A stretch of 64,000 bases of DNA from Isoetes taiwanensis (taxonomy: Eukaryota > Streptophyta > Lycopodiopsida > Isoetales > Isoetaceae): the NCBI GenBank assembly GCA_021234155.1, contig JAJEKV010000002.1, forward strand, positions 10,532,725-10,596,724. Direction: 5' to 3'. Below the pieces are notes generated by a model, which did no database searches, had not been told where the DNA came from, and was given only the letters and a program-made list of their open reading frames with translations. Below, in pieces: positions 22,633 to 34,709 of this stretch (positions are counted from its first letter, which is position 1; each line of letters opens with the position of its first letter). Made by a program: the position numbers and the translations under genes.

Positions 22633-25600
22633 TTAAGGGTCCACCCCTTCAGCTGACGTAGCAGTGTGACCAACTTCACTTTGTTCTCCCCCTCCCTGTG
22701 CCGCTTGCTTCAGGCGCTCCATCTCGGCCATGAATTCTTCAGTGGTTCGTATAGCGTGAACACCCTCATTCTCAACCTCCTTCTCAATGTCCATTTCAAC
22801 CTCATCGTCCTTCTCAACTTCCTCGTCCTCAACGTCAGCCTCTTTCTCAACCTCAATCTCCTTTTCAACCTCAAGCCCAACCTCCTTTTCTTCCTCTGAT
22901 GGTAGTGGGTCCACAGGTTGAGCTTCTTGTGTCTCCAAGACAACAGAAGGTTCTTGATCCTTGAGGAGTAGCTGCGTAAACTTCGAGCTACCCTCAACCA
23001 CATCTTGGGTGCACACTAGTGTAGTGCCCGCCAAAGCATTAATGTTCTCCTTCTTCTTTCTAAAGAAAGACATGTCCTTTGCTCCAAAACCTGCAACCTT
23101 TCTCAAATGGTCTGTGAGAGAATCCTTAGACATCCGGAGAGTGGATTGCAACTCTTGCACTGTTTGTGCAGGGAATGGACAAGGAGGTGGAGGAGTGGTC
23201 GCTACTGTACTTGCCTTGGAGCCGCTTGCTTTCTTTTTTCCCTCTGCTATCTTTTGCAATGCACGGGCTCTCGATTTCTTCTCGTCCAGCATTACTTCGA
23301 GTTGATCAAAAATCTGAACAAGTTTAAGTTGCATATTCTCATCAGTCTCAAAGGCAGTAGCTTTATACCCTTCGCACAAAGCTGCACGGCTAAACGATCC
23401 TCCGGAGAAGAAATCAAGGACACTGCAACCCTCTAGCATAAATTTCCGCACTAGGTATGTGCTTGTCCTGGAATCTAATTGATGTGGCAAAAGAGCACCC
23501 GCGCCTCCTGCCGCACTCTTATCACCCCAAGGCCGATACAACCAGTATGCTGAAGGAAAGTAGACAACCGTTATAAGTGGTATTGAAAAGAAATGGACAG
23601 AGACACAAGTTTAAATCATGTTACATGCTGCGCACTCATGATCGGGGAGGTTCTTCTCTATGTCCTCCACTTCTTTCAAGTGCTGCGGAAACTTCGAATA
23701 CTCTTGAGGATGGTCCGTGTCGTTGAAGCATAGATTCAGGTCATGCATAGCAGGGGCAGCTGCTTGGTCTCTGGCCACATACATTACCAGAACAAGAGTC
23801 TGCAGCTCGCGAACACGAGAGGAAGGGTTTCTCTTTTTAGGATCCTGGTACGCCCCCACCCATACACGACTACCTCCGTCTATAGTCTTCATGGCGGACA
23901 AGCATTCACTCAAACGATCTGGACCGATAAAGATCGTGATCCAATATAGTTGCTGGTCCGTTAGCACATTGATCTGGTCCAAGAACTTCTGGTATTCTTC
24001 CATGCTCCATTTCCTGATATTTCTGAAATCACATCCGATAAACCGAGCAGAGGTATTGACCACATCAACTGACATCCCCAGAGGACTGACACGGTAGCAT
24101 TTGAATGATTTGGATCCCTCTTCCACCGGTCCACGCAGATATTCATTAACCTTTAGGATAAGAGCCTTTGGAAGGTTAAGCTTTTCTGCCTCCTTGCGAC
24201 TATCAACCCAATCACCTACACTGTTGGCGAACATTAACATCAAATTTTCCGTGAATATTGGATGAATTTTCCTCAAATCTGCCATGTTGTCAACTTTGAG
24301 CTTCTTTACATCTTTCAGATATTTAAGGAGTGCACGCCGACAAAGGCCAATCTTCTTCGCCCCCCAGACGGATTTTCATGACACGCCTTCCAGTGTAATT
24401 TTTGGTGGTCTTGATGTACGTGGTGGTCATCATGATCTCTCGCAGCGGTCTTTGCAAATCCATTGGATGCATGGACTTTAAAGGTCGGCACTTGTTATTC
24501 GTGAACATTCTCAGCCGGTCCTTAACCACTATCGTCTCACCTAATTCATCTTTTAGTTGGTCTTCATAGAACAACTGAGCCACTTGCAGGCACATATTCC
24601 AAGTTTCGTCATCCAAGTACACGAAGTAATCGTAATCTCGCATGCTAAGTTTCTTCAAAGTCTGCTTCGCTATAGCGAGCCAATCCTGCACAACATAGTA
24701 AACTTAGCATATTTGAAATATATGGTCTCAAAATTGAGCAATGCACAGCTAACATGCAATGCACATGGGGGCCAATGCACATGAGGGCCATCCCAAATTG
24801 GGCGCCCGCCCAATTTGATAGCCAAGGGGATGCAATTCAACATGCATAATGCACATGGGGCCAACCCAAATTGGGCGCCCGCCCAATTTCATAGCCAAGA
24901 GGCTACAAGTAACATGGTGAGTACACATGGGAGGCCTCCCAAATTGGGCGCCCACCCAATTTGATAGCCAAGGGGATGCAATTTAACATGCTTAATGCAC
25001 ATGGGGCCAACCCAAATTGGGCGCCCGCCCAATTTCATAGCCAAGAGGCTACAAGTAACATGGTGAGTACACATGGGGTGGCCTCCCAAATTGGGCCTTT
25101 GATAGCCAAGGGATGCAATTTAACATGCTTAATGCACATGGGGGCATCCCAAATTGGGCCCGCCCACCCCTTCATAGCCAAGAGGCTACAAGTAACATGG
25201 TGAGTACACATGGGAGGCCTCCCAAATTGGGCGCCCGCCCAATTTGATAGCCAAGGGGATGCAATTTAACATGCTTAATGCACATGGGGGCATCCCAAAT
25301 TGGGCGCCCGCCCAATTTCATAGCCAAGAGGCTACAAGTAACATGGTGAGTGCACATGGGAGGCCTCCCAAATTGGGCGCCCGCCCAATTTGATAGCCAA
25401 GGAGATGCAGGCAAACATGCTGAGTGAACATGGGGGGCATCCCAAATTGGGCGCCCGCCCAATTTGATAGCCAAGCAGATGCAGGCTGACGTGCTGAGTG
25501 AACATGGGGCCAACCCAAATTGGGCGCCCGCCCGATTTGATGAGGAAAACATACTGCATGAACAAATAGAAGTGACTTACTGAATATGCGCTATCTTGGG

Positions 25601-26069
25601 ATAGTCCACGCTTTCCTTTCTTCGGCTTCCCATAGAATGCCCATTGATTCCTTAGCTGTTGTATTTGCTCGAAGTAAACATCCTGATGAATGGTATTCTT
25701 GGTGATATCGTTGCTCTCCTGACTGACCTTCACATATTCAGTTGGAGTGAGATTCCCTGCTAGCACGCGACATTTTCTTTTAGCGTAGAAGAAAAAGATA
25801 AGATCTTTCAAATGAGCTCTTTCTGCTGGCCATTCCAAGGCCTGATTAACAAGAATTTGGGCAACTGCAGTAGTGTGATTGCCATTTACAATCCAGAATT
25901 CTGCATTGTCCAAATCGCTGGCCTTCTTCCACTTCAGTGCACGCCCAGTGTCTGGATCAAAGGGTACAACATCCGCACAAGGTGGATGCATCTGGACATT
26001 AATAAATGATTCATATAGTGTATCTACATGTTCAGGACTGATGACCCTGCAGGTCATATTTGCAGGTGC
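22633..26069 (-). CDS. ParB-like / N6-N4 DNA methyltransferase-like fusion gene of element X
   Basis: Three exons join cleanly: about 26069-25581 (donor GTAAGT), 24685-23625 (acceptor TGTGCAG, donor GTAACA) and 23549-22633 (acceptor CTTTCCTTCAG). Exon 1 resembles a ParB/sulfiredoxin-type domain (VISPEHVDTLYES, then FWIVNGNHTTAVAQILV). Exon 3 has a methyltransferase motif-I region (TSTYLVRKFMLEG, CSVLDFFSGGSFSRAAL, then a Glu about 12 residues on), as at the C-terminal end of beta-class N6/N4 methylases. I cannot find a DPPY motif, so activity is uncertain. The end is very acidic (EVEKEADVEDEEVEKDDEV). One extra G in a run at 24360-24365 breaks exon 2; removing it restores one frame across exons 2 and 3. 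The 5' exon is lost or chimeric at the LTR junction. Intron 1 holds an 11-unit palindrome array. Expected role, by family, is DNA binding and modification in the nucleus; this is inference. Confidence 0.6.
24780..25545. repeat. Palindrome array 1 (intron 1 of the methyltransferase-like gene)
   Basis: There are about 11 units of 72-75 bases, each with AATTGGGCGCCCGCCCAATT (9-bp inverted arms around CC). Spacers alternate between GATAGCCAAGGGGATGCA and CATAGCCAAGAGGCTACA types, giving a higher-order period near 146. Two units are damaged (25087, 25149). The array fills the intron from 30 bases after the donor to about 95 bases before the acceptor. Confidence 0.92.
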
Positions 26070-26094
26070 TGTGCCTGGCTGCACAGGACTAACA

Positions 26095-26110
26095 CTCCCC
26101 CCACCAAAGC
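26095..26110 (-). promoter_or_regulatory. Polypurine tract of the gypsy element
   Basis: The minus strand reads GGTGGGGGGAG directly before TGTTAGTCC, the same bases that start the 5' LTR at 40397. This is the plus-strand priming site expected at the start of a 3' LTR. Confidence 0.7.
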
Positions 26111-26442
26111 ACACTCTGAGGAGAGAAAAACAGGAACAGATTCTAAAGGAGGGAAACCAGTCAAAATCATCTTGTCTGCTATGAGGACCTGCCTCAGTGT
26201 GATATTTCGGATGAGATCTTGCCTATCTTTTAGCGCATCAGAAGTATGTACCCCAATAGATAGTGACGCATCAATCAGAAACCTTGACTGCGCCATGTCT
26301 TCAAAGGCACGGTGGGCTTCTGTGGGGACATACTGGCATTCAATAAGTAGGCAAGTCTGAAGGCCAAAAGCACTAGCACTGGCATTTGGATTACAGTAAT
26401 AGATAGGGCGCTTATGAGCAATGGAACATTGAAGAAGGCACT
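26111..26442 (-). pseudogene. Distal part of the gypsy 3' ORF
   Basis: The minus frame 26509-26054 reads QCSIAHKRPIYYCNPNASA and IDASLSIGVHTSDALKD, continuing the style of the 3' ORF and running across the polypurine tract into the LTR start. No family is recognised. Confidence 0.35.
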
Positions 26443-29110
26443 TCAGGGCTGCACAGAATCCTGCTTGACGATGAACTGACGGATCAAGAGACGTAGCAGC
26501 ACGCTCCAAAAATTGTGTGAGGCCCCAAACAGCCTGTGTGGGGTTCTATCAACCACGTTCGTTCGAAATGTAGATCCAATTTCGAGTTTGCTCCAAAGTT
26601 TCTCCTTCCTGCCATACAGAGGCGCACAAAGCGTGGATCCCACCGAAGATCTGTAGAGATATGAGTCGGGGTCCAATCAGCATGAGCAGCTAGCGCCTTG
26701 GTCCAAAAGGAGGAGCGCCAATCCTGATGAATTGACGGTATGGAGGTGCTCCCAATGATGCGTACAGTGTGTTGTGCTCAGGAGGAGGTTGCATCATCGG
26801 CTGCTGAGCTTGATTACGGAATTCTTGAAGGAGGTCAGCATCCAAAGTTTGACATCAACGTTCCCAGTCAGAATAGGAAAGAAGAGTGTTTATAGGGGGA
26901 GGAACCCATTCAACCGAAATGGTCTCACTATCAAGATATGCAGGAGGTTGTTAAAACCACCAAGGTGCTGTAAATATATCTGTGCAAACTGTATCCCCAT
27001 TTCTTCATGCAAGTTCTTACGGACTTGCTACAAGATTTCTGCAATCCAGAGGGACAAATGATGAGCAAGCTTAGGCATGTACTCCATCTTGAAGGCATTG
27101 ACCCATGACTGATTGTGAAGATATTTGTTTTCAGGCTGTAAGACCCATTGGGAATCGGGGTCACCTTGAAAAGCACGGTGTGGACCGTCATGGAACTTTT
27201 CCTGTGTGTCAACCAAATAGAAATCATGCATCACATACGCCATCAGTTGAACCAGGCAAAAAATAAAGAATTCAACGTCTTCACAAGGAATGAGCTGGTA
27301 TATCAGAAGAGCACAAAGAAGACCTTTGTCTTCAATTGAGAGATCAGGCCAGATGCTAAGGAGATCTTTATTCGTGAGAGAACCATGAAGCATGCCATTA
27401 GCAGAAAACCACTTGATCATAAAAAGATGTCGTCGAGAGAGCACATATATAATCCAGATAGCTTGTTATTTTGGGAAAGTCACCTGGAATGTGGACAGCC
27501 AAAGAGATGTAAGTCTCATGCTGATTGTGAGCTTTATCAGCAGATTGAATGGCCTGCTGTAACTGGTGTTCCATATCATGAATCTTATTATCTTTCTCAG
27601 TGAGAAGACGAAGTTGGTCCCTGATCTTCCTGTAAGAATGAGTGGCCTGGGAAGATGACAGGCTATGAGTGGAGACCTGCAACTGAATACTGGCAATTTT
27701 CGTGTCATCTATCAGCTTCTATTTTTGAACCTCTGTAAGCTGGGTTTGCAAGGTCGTGGCTTGTGTCTGAACTGTTGCAAGCTGGTCTTCTAAAGCAGAA
27801 ATGCGAATCTCACCTTCCGTAGTGGCATCTTGTTGATGGGTGTATTCATTTTGCAATCTTGTCTTTCTCCTTGATTTGAGCCAGAAGTTCCGTGATGGTG
27901 GCCTGAAGTTGAGCTTACTGTTCTTCCAGTGTGGCGCGTGTCTCTTGCTTGTTCTTGAGAGCCTCATGGGTTTCGAGCAAAGCTCCATGTTTACTCTGAA
28001 GGTTTTCTTCTAGATTCTGAATTTGAGTATTAGCAGCCTGAAGATCACGATGCAAGGCATCCGTGGAGTCCATATATTCCTTGACACCATTCATGAAATG
28101 TTCTTGGAATTCTTGGAGTTTGATCATACATCCTACGACAATCTGTTCATACTGGTACAGAGCGCGATGAGTGGGTGGAGGAACAATGGGTTGAAGAGGC
28201 AAAGGTGGCGGTTGAATGATATGAGTTAAAGTTTGAGAGACTTGCTGAGAGATGGAAGCATCGGCGTGCGTGGATTGAGAGGAAGGAACATTGATGGCAG
28301 GAGTGTGGTGTGGTTCTTGTTGCCACGGAGAAGGTTGTGCATCAGGGCGTGGGCGTGAGGTTTCTTCTTGAAGTTCCCTGATGGCAAGGATAACAGAAGG
28401 TGTGTGACTTGAAGCTTGAGAAGTAGCCTCCAGATGTATGGTGGATAGTCAACTGAGTTCTGGAAGGCACTGGTTGATAATTGCCTGGAAGTGGACACCC
28501 ATAGTAGATTCAAGGCCGGAGCCAAGAGATTGACGGAGCTTGTGCACTTCATGGAGAAGACGCTGGAACAAGATTTGTGACTAATCAACAAAACTTGTGG
28601 AATGAATGGCATCAATGGCCGTGTGGAAGAAATGTTTGTTGATGTGAGTGTTTTTTATGGAGTAGCCATAGAACTTGCGCCATAGGAATTTAACAAAAGC
28701 TTCATGGGGCTTTGCAATATTTGTGAGCTCATGTGTTGTGGCCGCATATGGGGTTTGGCCATAAACTGTAACATCATGATCCTGCAAAGCGGCCCAATTG
28801 AAAGGAGTGCGTCGAGATTGAAATACCTGGGCCAAGAGACTTTGGTTGAGAGTGATTCTTGTATTATTCACCATAGTCTGGTAGCCCGCATCTGTCTTGA
28901 TCAGATGTGCAACAAACTATCAGAGTTGAGCCCGATTGGGAACAAGGAGTTCTTGTTTAGAGAATTCAAGCAACTCCGCCCTTTCAGCAACTTCACGATT
29001 GGCGGTCGTGAACTGTGGCAATGGAAAAGATAACCGATTGAAAGAGCTCAGGATCCATAGGCGCTGTGGCCTAGAGAGTGGGCAACTTTGGAGAAGCGGC
29101 CATGGCGATC
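26443..29110 (-). pseudogene. 3' ORF of the gypsy element, coiled-coil protein, unknown
   Basis: Adjacent minus-strand frames form one decayed ORF: a start region near 29110, NWAALQDHDVTVYGQTPYAA and FVKFLWRKFYGYSI (28874-28581), a Pro/Gln linker, a long coiled coil (28202-27719, with QLATVQTQATTLQTQLTEVQ), then WFSANGMLHGSLTNKDLLSIW (27444-27028). It sits between integrase and the polypurine tract, where Athila/Tat elements carry an extra ORF. I see no clear membrane segments, so env-like is not supported. Several frameshifts and stops are present. Confidence 0.5.
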
Positions 29111-29378
29111 GACAGAAGAAATTGGAAGGCAGAAGACGAAGAGCAGAAAAATTTCAGAAGCTGGTGTTTAGCCAAGATTTTTATAGGCATTATCGAAAGG
29201 AGAATCTGAGCCATTGGTAGTGCCCGATGGCAGCATAGATGAAAGAAGGTTCAGGAACCCAAGATTTTGGTTAAGTCCCAGAAAGCCAACTGCGAGTGAA
29301 TCAATGATGGAGATGAACGAAAATGAACGGTCTGATGGGACGTCATGGTGAGGTACGAATAATGATTTGACACAGTCG

Positions 29379-29430
29379 TGGTGTTAAGTGAGCATAATTA
29401 AGAGTGGTGTTAAGTGAGCATAATTAAGAG
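29379..29430. repeat. Short tandem duplication
   Basis: GTGGTGTTAAGTGAGCATAA with a few following bases occurs twice in tandem. It lies in non-coding sequence of the gypsy region. Confidence 0.75.
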
Positions 29431-29639
29431 GGGCAACTCGAGAGTCCGAACACTTTAAAAAAAGGTGATGGCAGAAACAGCAATGCAGTTGTATAACCCT
29501 TCTCCGTTTTTGTAACAAACCCAGTGGCATATCTTGTGTCCGTATTAGATTGTGTAAGATCAGCTAAATAACCCTGTTGATACGCTTCCATGGACGCTGG
29601 GGGCGGCATTTTAAACTATAAAAATACATTAGCACCATA

Positions 29640-31611
29640 AATTCAAAAAGAGTGAGCACCATAAAATAGGGGAGAGAGGATCGGGCCTGTGATATCAAGA
29701 AACCATGCTAAAATCTAGCATCGAGCATGCCGATTAAGCATTTGGCAGTGGGGATGGGTTGTCAGGTGGAGATCTGATCCCCTGGGCCAGCATATAAGAA
29801 GCAGAAGGAGTGGGTTGGATGGTAGAAGGAGGAGGAAAAGAGAAGAGGATCGGAGGCTAGGCAAGGAGAGAGGGTCCAAATCATATAGTTCTGGTGGGGA
29901 TTTGTTGTGTGTCTGGATTTTTACGGCATTATTGTGGATCGACTTGTGTAGAACAAATTTTTGTGAAGTCTAGATGCCATGGAAGCCATCATCTGTGACC
30001 CAAATCCCAGCCCCTATGTAGAATCCGTCATGTTAATTGTCATATAAACCCAAAACCAGTAGAATCGGCCTTCAGAATCTGGAAATCCAAGCTTGCATCT
30101 GATTTCTGTGAAGAACCGTCATTTTGCTTGTCTACCTTCTCTGCCTTGGAATGATCTGTAGATCCATTTTCTCACCCTGATTCTGACCCTTGAGATCATT
30201 TGTGCCTTGTAAATCCATTTTTGGAAGGAATCCCTGGCTTGGGCGAGCTAGGAAATCCGGTTGGCCAGGCCAAAGAGGCCGCTGTTGGGCGACGAAGTTT
30301 TAGTTACAGGTTTTTTTTTAAATGCCCTTGAAGGGGATACCAGGGTCTGGTATCCCCATGCCTTTAGAATTTAATATTAAAGTTAAAGTTTTAAAACCTT
30401 AAGTTGTTTTACATTTGTTTTTTTTTTTTTGAAGGAGTTGTTTTACATTTGTAGTTTTTACCATTGACAAACCTGCTAGGCAATATACCTTATGAAACCC
30501 AAGATCCCAGCTAGCCGAGAAACTGGAGTTCTATCCTTGAGAACCTAATCATATGACCCTGTCTTAGAATTTGATAAATTATTGCGGGCTCTTAAAACCT
30601 ATCTAGGGCTTGAATGTTTGTTGCCAGTCCAGTATTAGGAGTACCTGCCTTACTAGTATCTGATGTGGGATGTTCATACATGTACGTAAATTTGAGGTTG
30701 CTTTTAAAATATGAATATGGCTTGGGTCACTCTATGGAAATTGCAATATATTAAGGTCTGAGATGGTATTATGTGATATGGTGCATTTGCATTATATGAT
30801 GTTGTGCATTTGCATTCAACGACCCATCTTCGGAGGGGTGGGGTGGTCGGGTAACTCCGCATCCGTGCCAGATGGCCTGACGAATGAGTTAAAGCCTGTA
30901 CGTACAGATAGAGAGAGTGGTTTCCTTGGGGTCACCACCCAAGGATTACACTTGTCATGTAGTTATGCATGAAATATGTAGTTATGGAATGTGCTAACTT
31001 ATGCAGGGGGAGTCTTGACGGAGTAGATAAATAATGTATTATTATTATGAATGTGAAGATCTCTAATGCTCCTCCCCACTTAGTCCTTGTGGACTAACCT
31101 CGGGTGTCTGTTTGTATTTAAGATGGCACGTCCTGAGGCAACCATCACCCTGAACATGGTGGTTTAATGAGACAGAAGATGAAGAGATGATGTCCAAAGC
31201 AAGAGTTTATGAGATCATAATGTCGTTGTTCAGGCAACTGTACTATGAGCAGCTTCGACCTCAAATCGAGGTTTGGGACCCGGAGCGTGATGAGGAGTCT
31301 TCTTCCGAGGGCAGCTCTAGCAATTCCTCCTCGGTCACTTCTGAGGAGGGGGAGGAAGGGGGCACACACGAGTGATTGTGTTGCTTGAGTTGTGTATATA
31401 ACGTGTGGGGCGTGATCATTTTATGTTGGTGTAATGTGACATATTATTGTCTATGTGTGGCCCTAGCTTTTATGTGGACATTTATATCTCAAGAAGCATT
31501 ATGAATAAAAGGTCATTGTTACATGGTTATCTATATCTAGATTATTTGGAGCAATAGCCTAGGCCAAGGGGCTAGGTCTGTTTCAGTTTTAATATAAGAT
31601 AGTACACTCAA
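29640..31611 (+). other. Non-gypsy insertion of unknown type between integrase and 3' ORF
   Basis: The gypsy coding trace disappears here and plus-oriented signals take over: a TATA-like CATATAAGAAG near 29799, a T-run at 30418, and a small acidic ORF at 31187-31375. No termini could be identified. It could be a nested LTR fragment. The preceding 30302-30420 has no gene. Confidence 0.35.
31157..31375 (+). CDS. Small acidic/serine-rich ORF, unknown
   Basis: The frame reads NETEDEEMMSKARVYEIIM, then LYYEQLRPQIEVWDPERDE and a Ser/Glu-rich tail ending at TGA (31373). ATG 31187 is one start. In another frame a second ATG at 31123 (MARPEAT) lies upstream, suggesting a frameshift. The biased codons and clean end suggest real coding, but I do not know the family. 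Confidence 0.35.
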   Translation, partial: WWFNETEDEEMMSKARVYEIIMSLFRQLYYEQLRPQIEVWDPERDEESSSEGSSSNSSSVTSEEGEEGGTHE

Positions 31612-32720
31612 TCATGCGTCTCTGTCTCTTGAATTGTTTGTGTAAAAAGGTTTGAGGCAAAAACCATTAACCAGAGTGGGTAATGGAGAGCCATCTAACT
31701 CTGCAAGTTGAGACACACTTGGCTGGGCCACTTGAAGAATTTGATAAGGGCCAAGCCACCAAAATTTTAGCTTCCCTGGAAAATTCTTATACCTAGAATC
31801 ATAGAGAACTAAATCCCCTTCCTTGAATGTTTTTGCTTTGATGTGTTTGTCATGCCAGGATTTTCGTAACTGTTGTCCAGCAAGAACTCGAAGATAGGCA
31901 TCTCTGCGAAGCTCATCTAATTGTTGTAACTGATAAACACGCTGCAGGAGGATCATGCACAGTAGCGAGTTGGGAACGAAGAGATGGGAGAACAAACTCA
32001 AAAGGCATTAAAGCTTCTTGACCATAAACCAATATGAATGGTGTCTGTCTTGTAGCAATCTCGTCACTAGTGTCGTAGGCCCATAAAATAGTAGGTATTT
32101 TTTCCTGTCAATTAGTTCTGGAAGCGTCACAAATTTTCTTCAAAATGTTGATGAGTGTCTTGTTGGTACTTTCAGCAAGGTCATTTCCTTGTGGATAATA
32201 AGGAGTACTCTTCCGATGATGATTATGCAAATAGTCCGTCAATTCTTTGATTATCTGATTAACAAAATGAACACCTCAGTCACTTACAAGTTTCGTGGGG
32301 TAGCCGAAGCGTGCGATGACATGCGCGTAAAGTACTTTTGCCGTGCTGGCAGCAATGTTATTAGGAAGTGCACAGGCTTCCGCCTATTTAGTGGCATAAT
32401 CAATGAGAACAAGGATATAGCGAGCACGGGAGTGTCGCGCAGGTGGATCCATTGGCCCAATAAAATCCATTCCCCATTTGCTGAAGGGTGACCCAACAAA
32501 TAGTGATGGAACCTTTGTACACAGAAGACGAGTTCAAGCACCTCACGTTCCGTGGTATAATTTTTCTCGGCAGGATTAAGTTTTCTGCTTGCATATTGAA
32601 TAGGCTTGTCAGTGTGAGAATCATATTCCTGGGAAAGAACAGCACCGATGGCAAAAGCCGATACATCAACATGAACATGAAAGGGTTTGTCCCATTGAGG
32701 TGGAACAAGAACAGGAGCTT
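31612..32720 (-). pseudogene. Gypsy integrase (Tat/Athila type)
   Basis: The core reads DFIGPMDPPARHSRARYIL and DYATKWAEA, a second Asp region (KLVSD, GVHFVNQI), then STPYYPQGNDLAESTNK with the catalytic Glu. The C-terminal end (31.9-31.6 kb) reads FKEGDLVLYDSRYKNFPGKLK and LVNGFCLKPFY. Together these are the DDE core plus the GPY-like end typical of the branch. Stops and frameshifts divide it into at least four frames. It would insert the element cDNA. Confidence 0.85.
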
Positions 32721-32735
32721 GAGTGAGTAGAATCT

Positions 32736-33660
32736 TTAATTATTGAAACGCTGCATCCGCCTGGGGATTCTAAGCCCAAGAGGATTCGTCACCCGTGACA
32801 TTATAAATGGGATCCGCAATGGCAGGAGTCCAGAAATGAAGGTTGCATAATAATTTATCTTGCCAAGGAATGAGCATGTTCCCTTGATGTTTGAAGGTGC
32901 TTGAGCTTTGAGCACACAACTATTTTTTGTAGGGCCCGTGGTAATACCATCTTTACTCACAACAGAAGAACATCTGAAGTGATACAAAAAGTGCACTTCT
33001 CTGGATTTAAACTAATACCTGATTCATCACATTTTTTAAAAACTAACTCCAATTTGTCAAGATGATCATCCATGGAGCTTTAAGCAGAAAAATCATCCTG
33101 GAAGACTTGCAGAAAAGCATTATCTTTCAAGTAATCCTGAAAACAGAAAGCATAATGCGTTGAAAAGTAGAGGGAGAGTTGGATAATCCAAAAGGCACCA
33201 CTTTGTAGGCAAAAGTGCTCCACGGTGTGGTGAATGTAGTTTTCAACTGATCTTCAGCTTTGATAGAAATTTGATTGTAGCCAGAGAAGCCATCCATGAA
33301 GGAGTACATCTCGTGGCCTACTACTTCTTCAAGAACTTGATCTGTAAAGGGTAGCGAAAAGTGATCGCATTCCGTGGCCATGTTGAGCTTTCTGTAATCC
33401 ACGCAGACACTATTTTGCCATTATGCTTGAGAGCAATAACAATTGGGCTCACCCATGCAGAATGTTTGACCTCATGGGTATGTCTAGCAGCCAAAAGTTT
33501 ATCAATTTCGGCTTTGACGCGGTTACGATAATTGGGGTTGAGCCTGTACTATCGTTGCTAGATGGGGCATGCATCTGGCTTGGTAGGAATGGTGAGTTCC
33601 CCCAATTATTTCTTGATACCTCGTATATCTTTGTAACTCCACACAAAGATGTACTTGAAT
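32736..33660 (-). pseudogene. Gypsy reverse transcriptase and RNase H remnant
   Basis: The RT frame at 33402-33127 reads MDYRKLNMATECDHFSLPF, FMDGFSGYNQISI, TTFTTPWSTFAYKVVPFGL. Further RT/RNase H pieces follow in shifted frames (SAWVSPIVIALKHN upstream; KCTFCITSD and LGKINY downstream). The catalytic YVDD box is not readable because of decay near 33100. It copies element RNA into DNA. Confidence 0.85.
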
Positions 33661-34709
33661 TTCTTGAAGAGACTTAAGGCGCGAGCTTTATAAGTTTTGG
33701 GGAGATTAGCAGCCAGGGGGATTGGTTGGTTGTCTCATAAATCAATGACTTCAACTTTCGGAGTTTGAATATATGGAATGACCGCCGTGTCTTGATGGTA
33801 TGAGCAGGAGGTTGGAATACCATGGGTGGTTTAGCACTCTGGGTCGAGAAAAATAGAGGTTGTTGAGTGGCATCAATTAAGGGTTGCTTCATGACGGCAG
33901 CCACATCAACGATGCCTTGAGGAGTATCATCATGAGGAAAGATATCAACACGCTGAATACGATTGCAAGGCGCAAGATAAGGATCCAAGGTAGCCACAGC
34001 GTGGTCTGATCAAGACTCATATCTCCCCAAGGATGAATATACTCAAGGTAGGAAGACAAAGATAGACCACCTGCGGGAGCTTGGACTTGATAAATGTTTT
34101 GAAGCTCGACCGAATCACTATCAGAAAGTGATGGTTTGCGTGTTCAACAGAGATGAGTTTACTAGTTTCAAGATCCATCTGGCATTCAATGTTCGTCAGT
34201 GATGACAAGTTGACCAGTAGCCCAGTAGTGAATGCTTTTAACCTGGCAGAGAAAAGGTCGCCCAACCAGCATTTCATAATCACGGGGATCCTCGCCAGCT
34301 TTCCAAACGAATTTGAGATCTCTAATACTGATATGAAGAAGAGGACTGACGCCTTGAGGTCGCGTGATGTGACCATTGGCAAGCTTGATGTCATAAAGAG
34401 CACGATAGAGTTGAGTTATGCCCAATTTCGCCGAAGTTTGTCTGTGATGAGGTTGAAAACACTACTGCCATCAATCTGCACATGATTAATTTGTTGATTG
34501 CCAACAATAGCGTGAACTGTGGGTGTAGAGGTAGCTACCCCGCCTACAAGAACTGCGGGCAGGGGCAACTGTTCCTTGAGTGCAGGACATAGCTTTAGGA
34601 TGGTAGAGAGGCCGAGTGGAATCTTGATTTTGGCAAGCTCCTCTTGTAGCTCCAAAGGAACATGAGCAAGGGGGTCAGCAGGATCCAAGGGTGCGGATGC
34701 CTGAGGCAT
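33661..34709 (-). pseudogene. Gypsy protease region
   Basis: The frame 34709-34416 contains VQIDGSSVFNLI, resembling the catalytic D-G-S/A motif of the retropepsin in this branch, preceded by LVGGVATSTPTVHAIVGN. Downstream frames (34425-34017) carry the linker to RT with ISIRDLKFVWKAGEDPRDYE. It is fragmented by frameshifts. Confidence 0.6.

Noticed and set aside
24780-25545. Regular palindromic repeats with spacers, resembling a CRISPR array
   Set aside because: Spacers are themselves repeated, the array lies in a spliced eukaryotic gene, and there are no cas genes.
25332-25575. C-terminal extension of the ParB-like exon into repeats
   Set aside because: A strong GTAAGT donor ends the exon at 25581, and what follows is the array.
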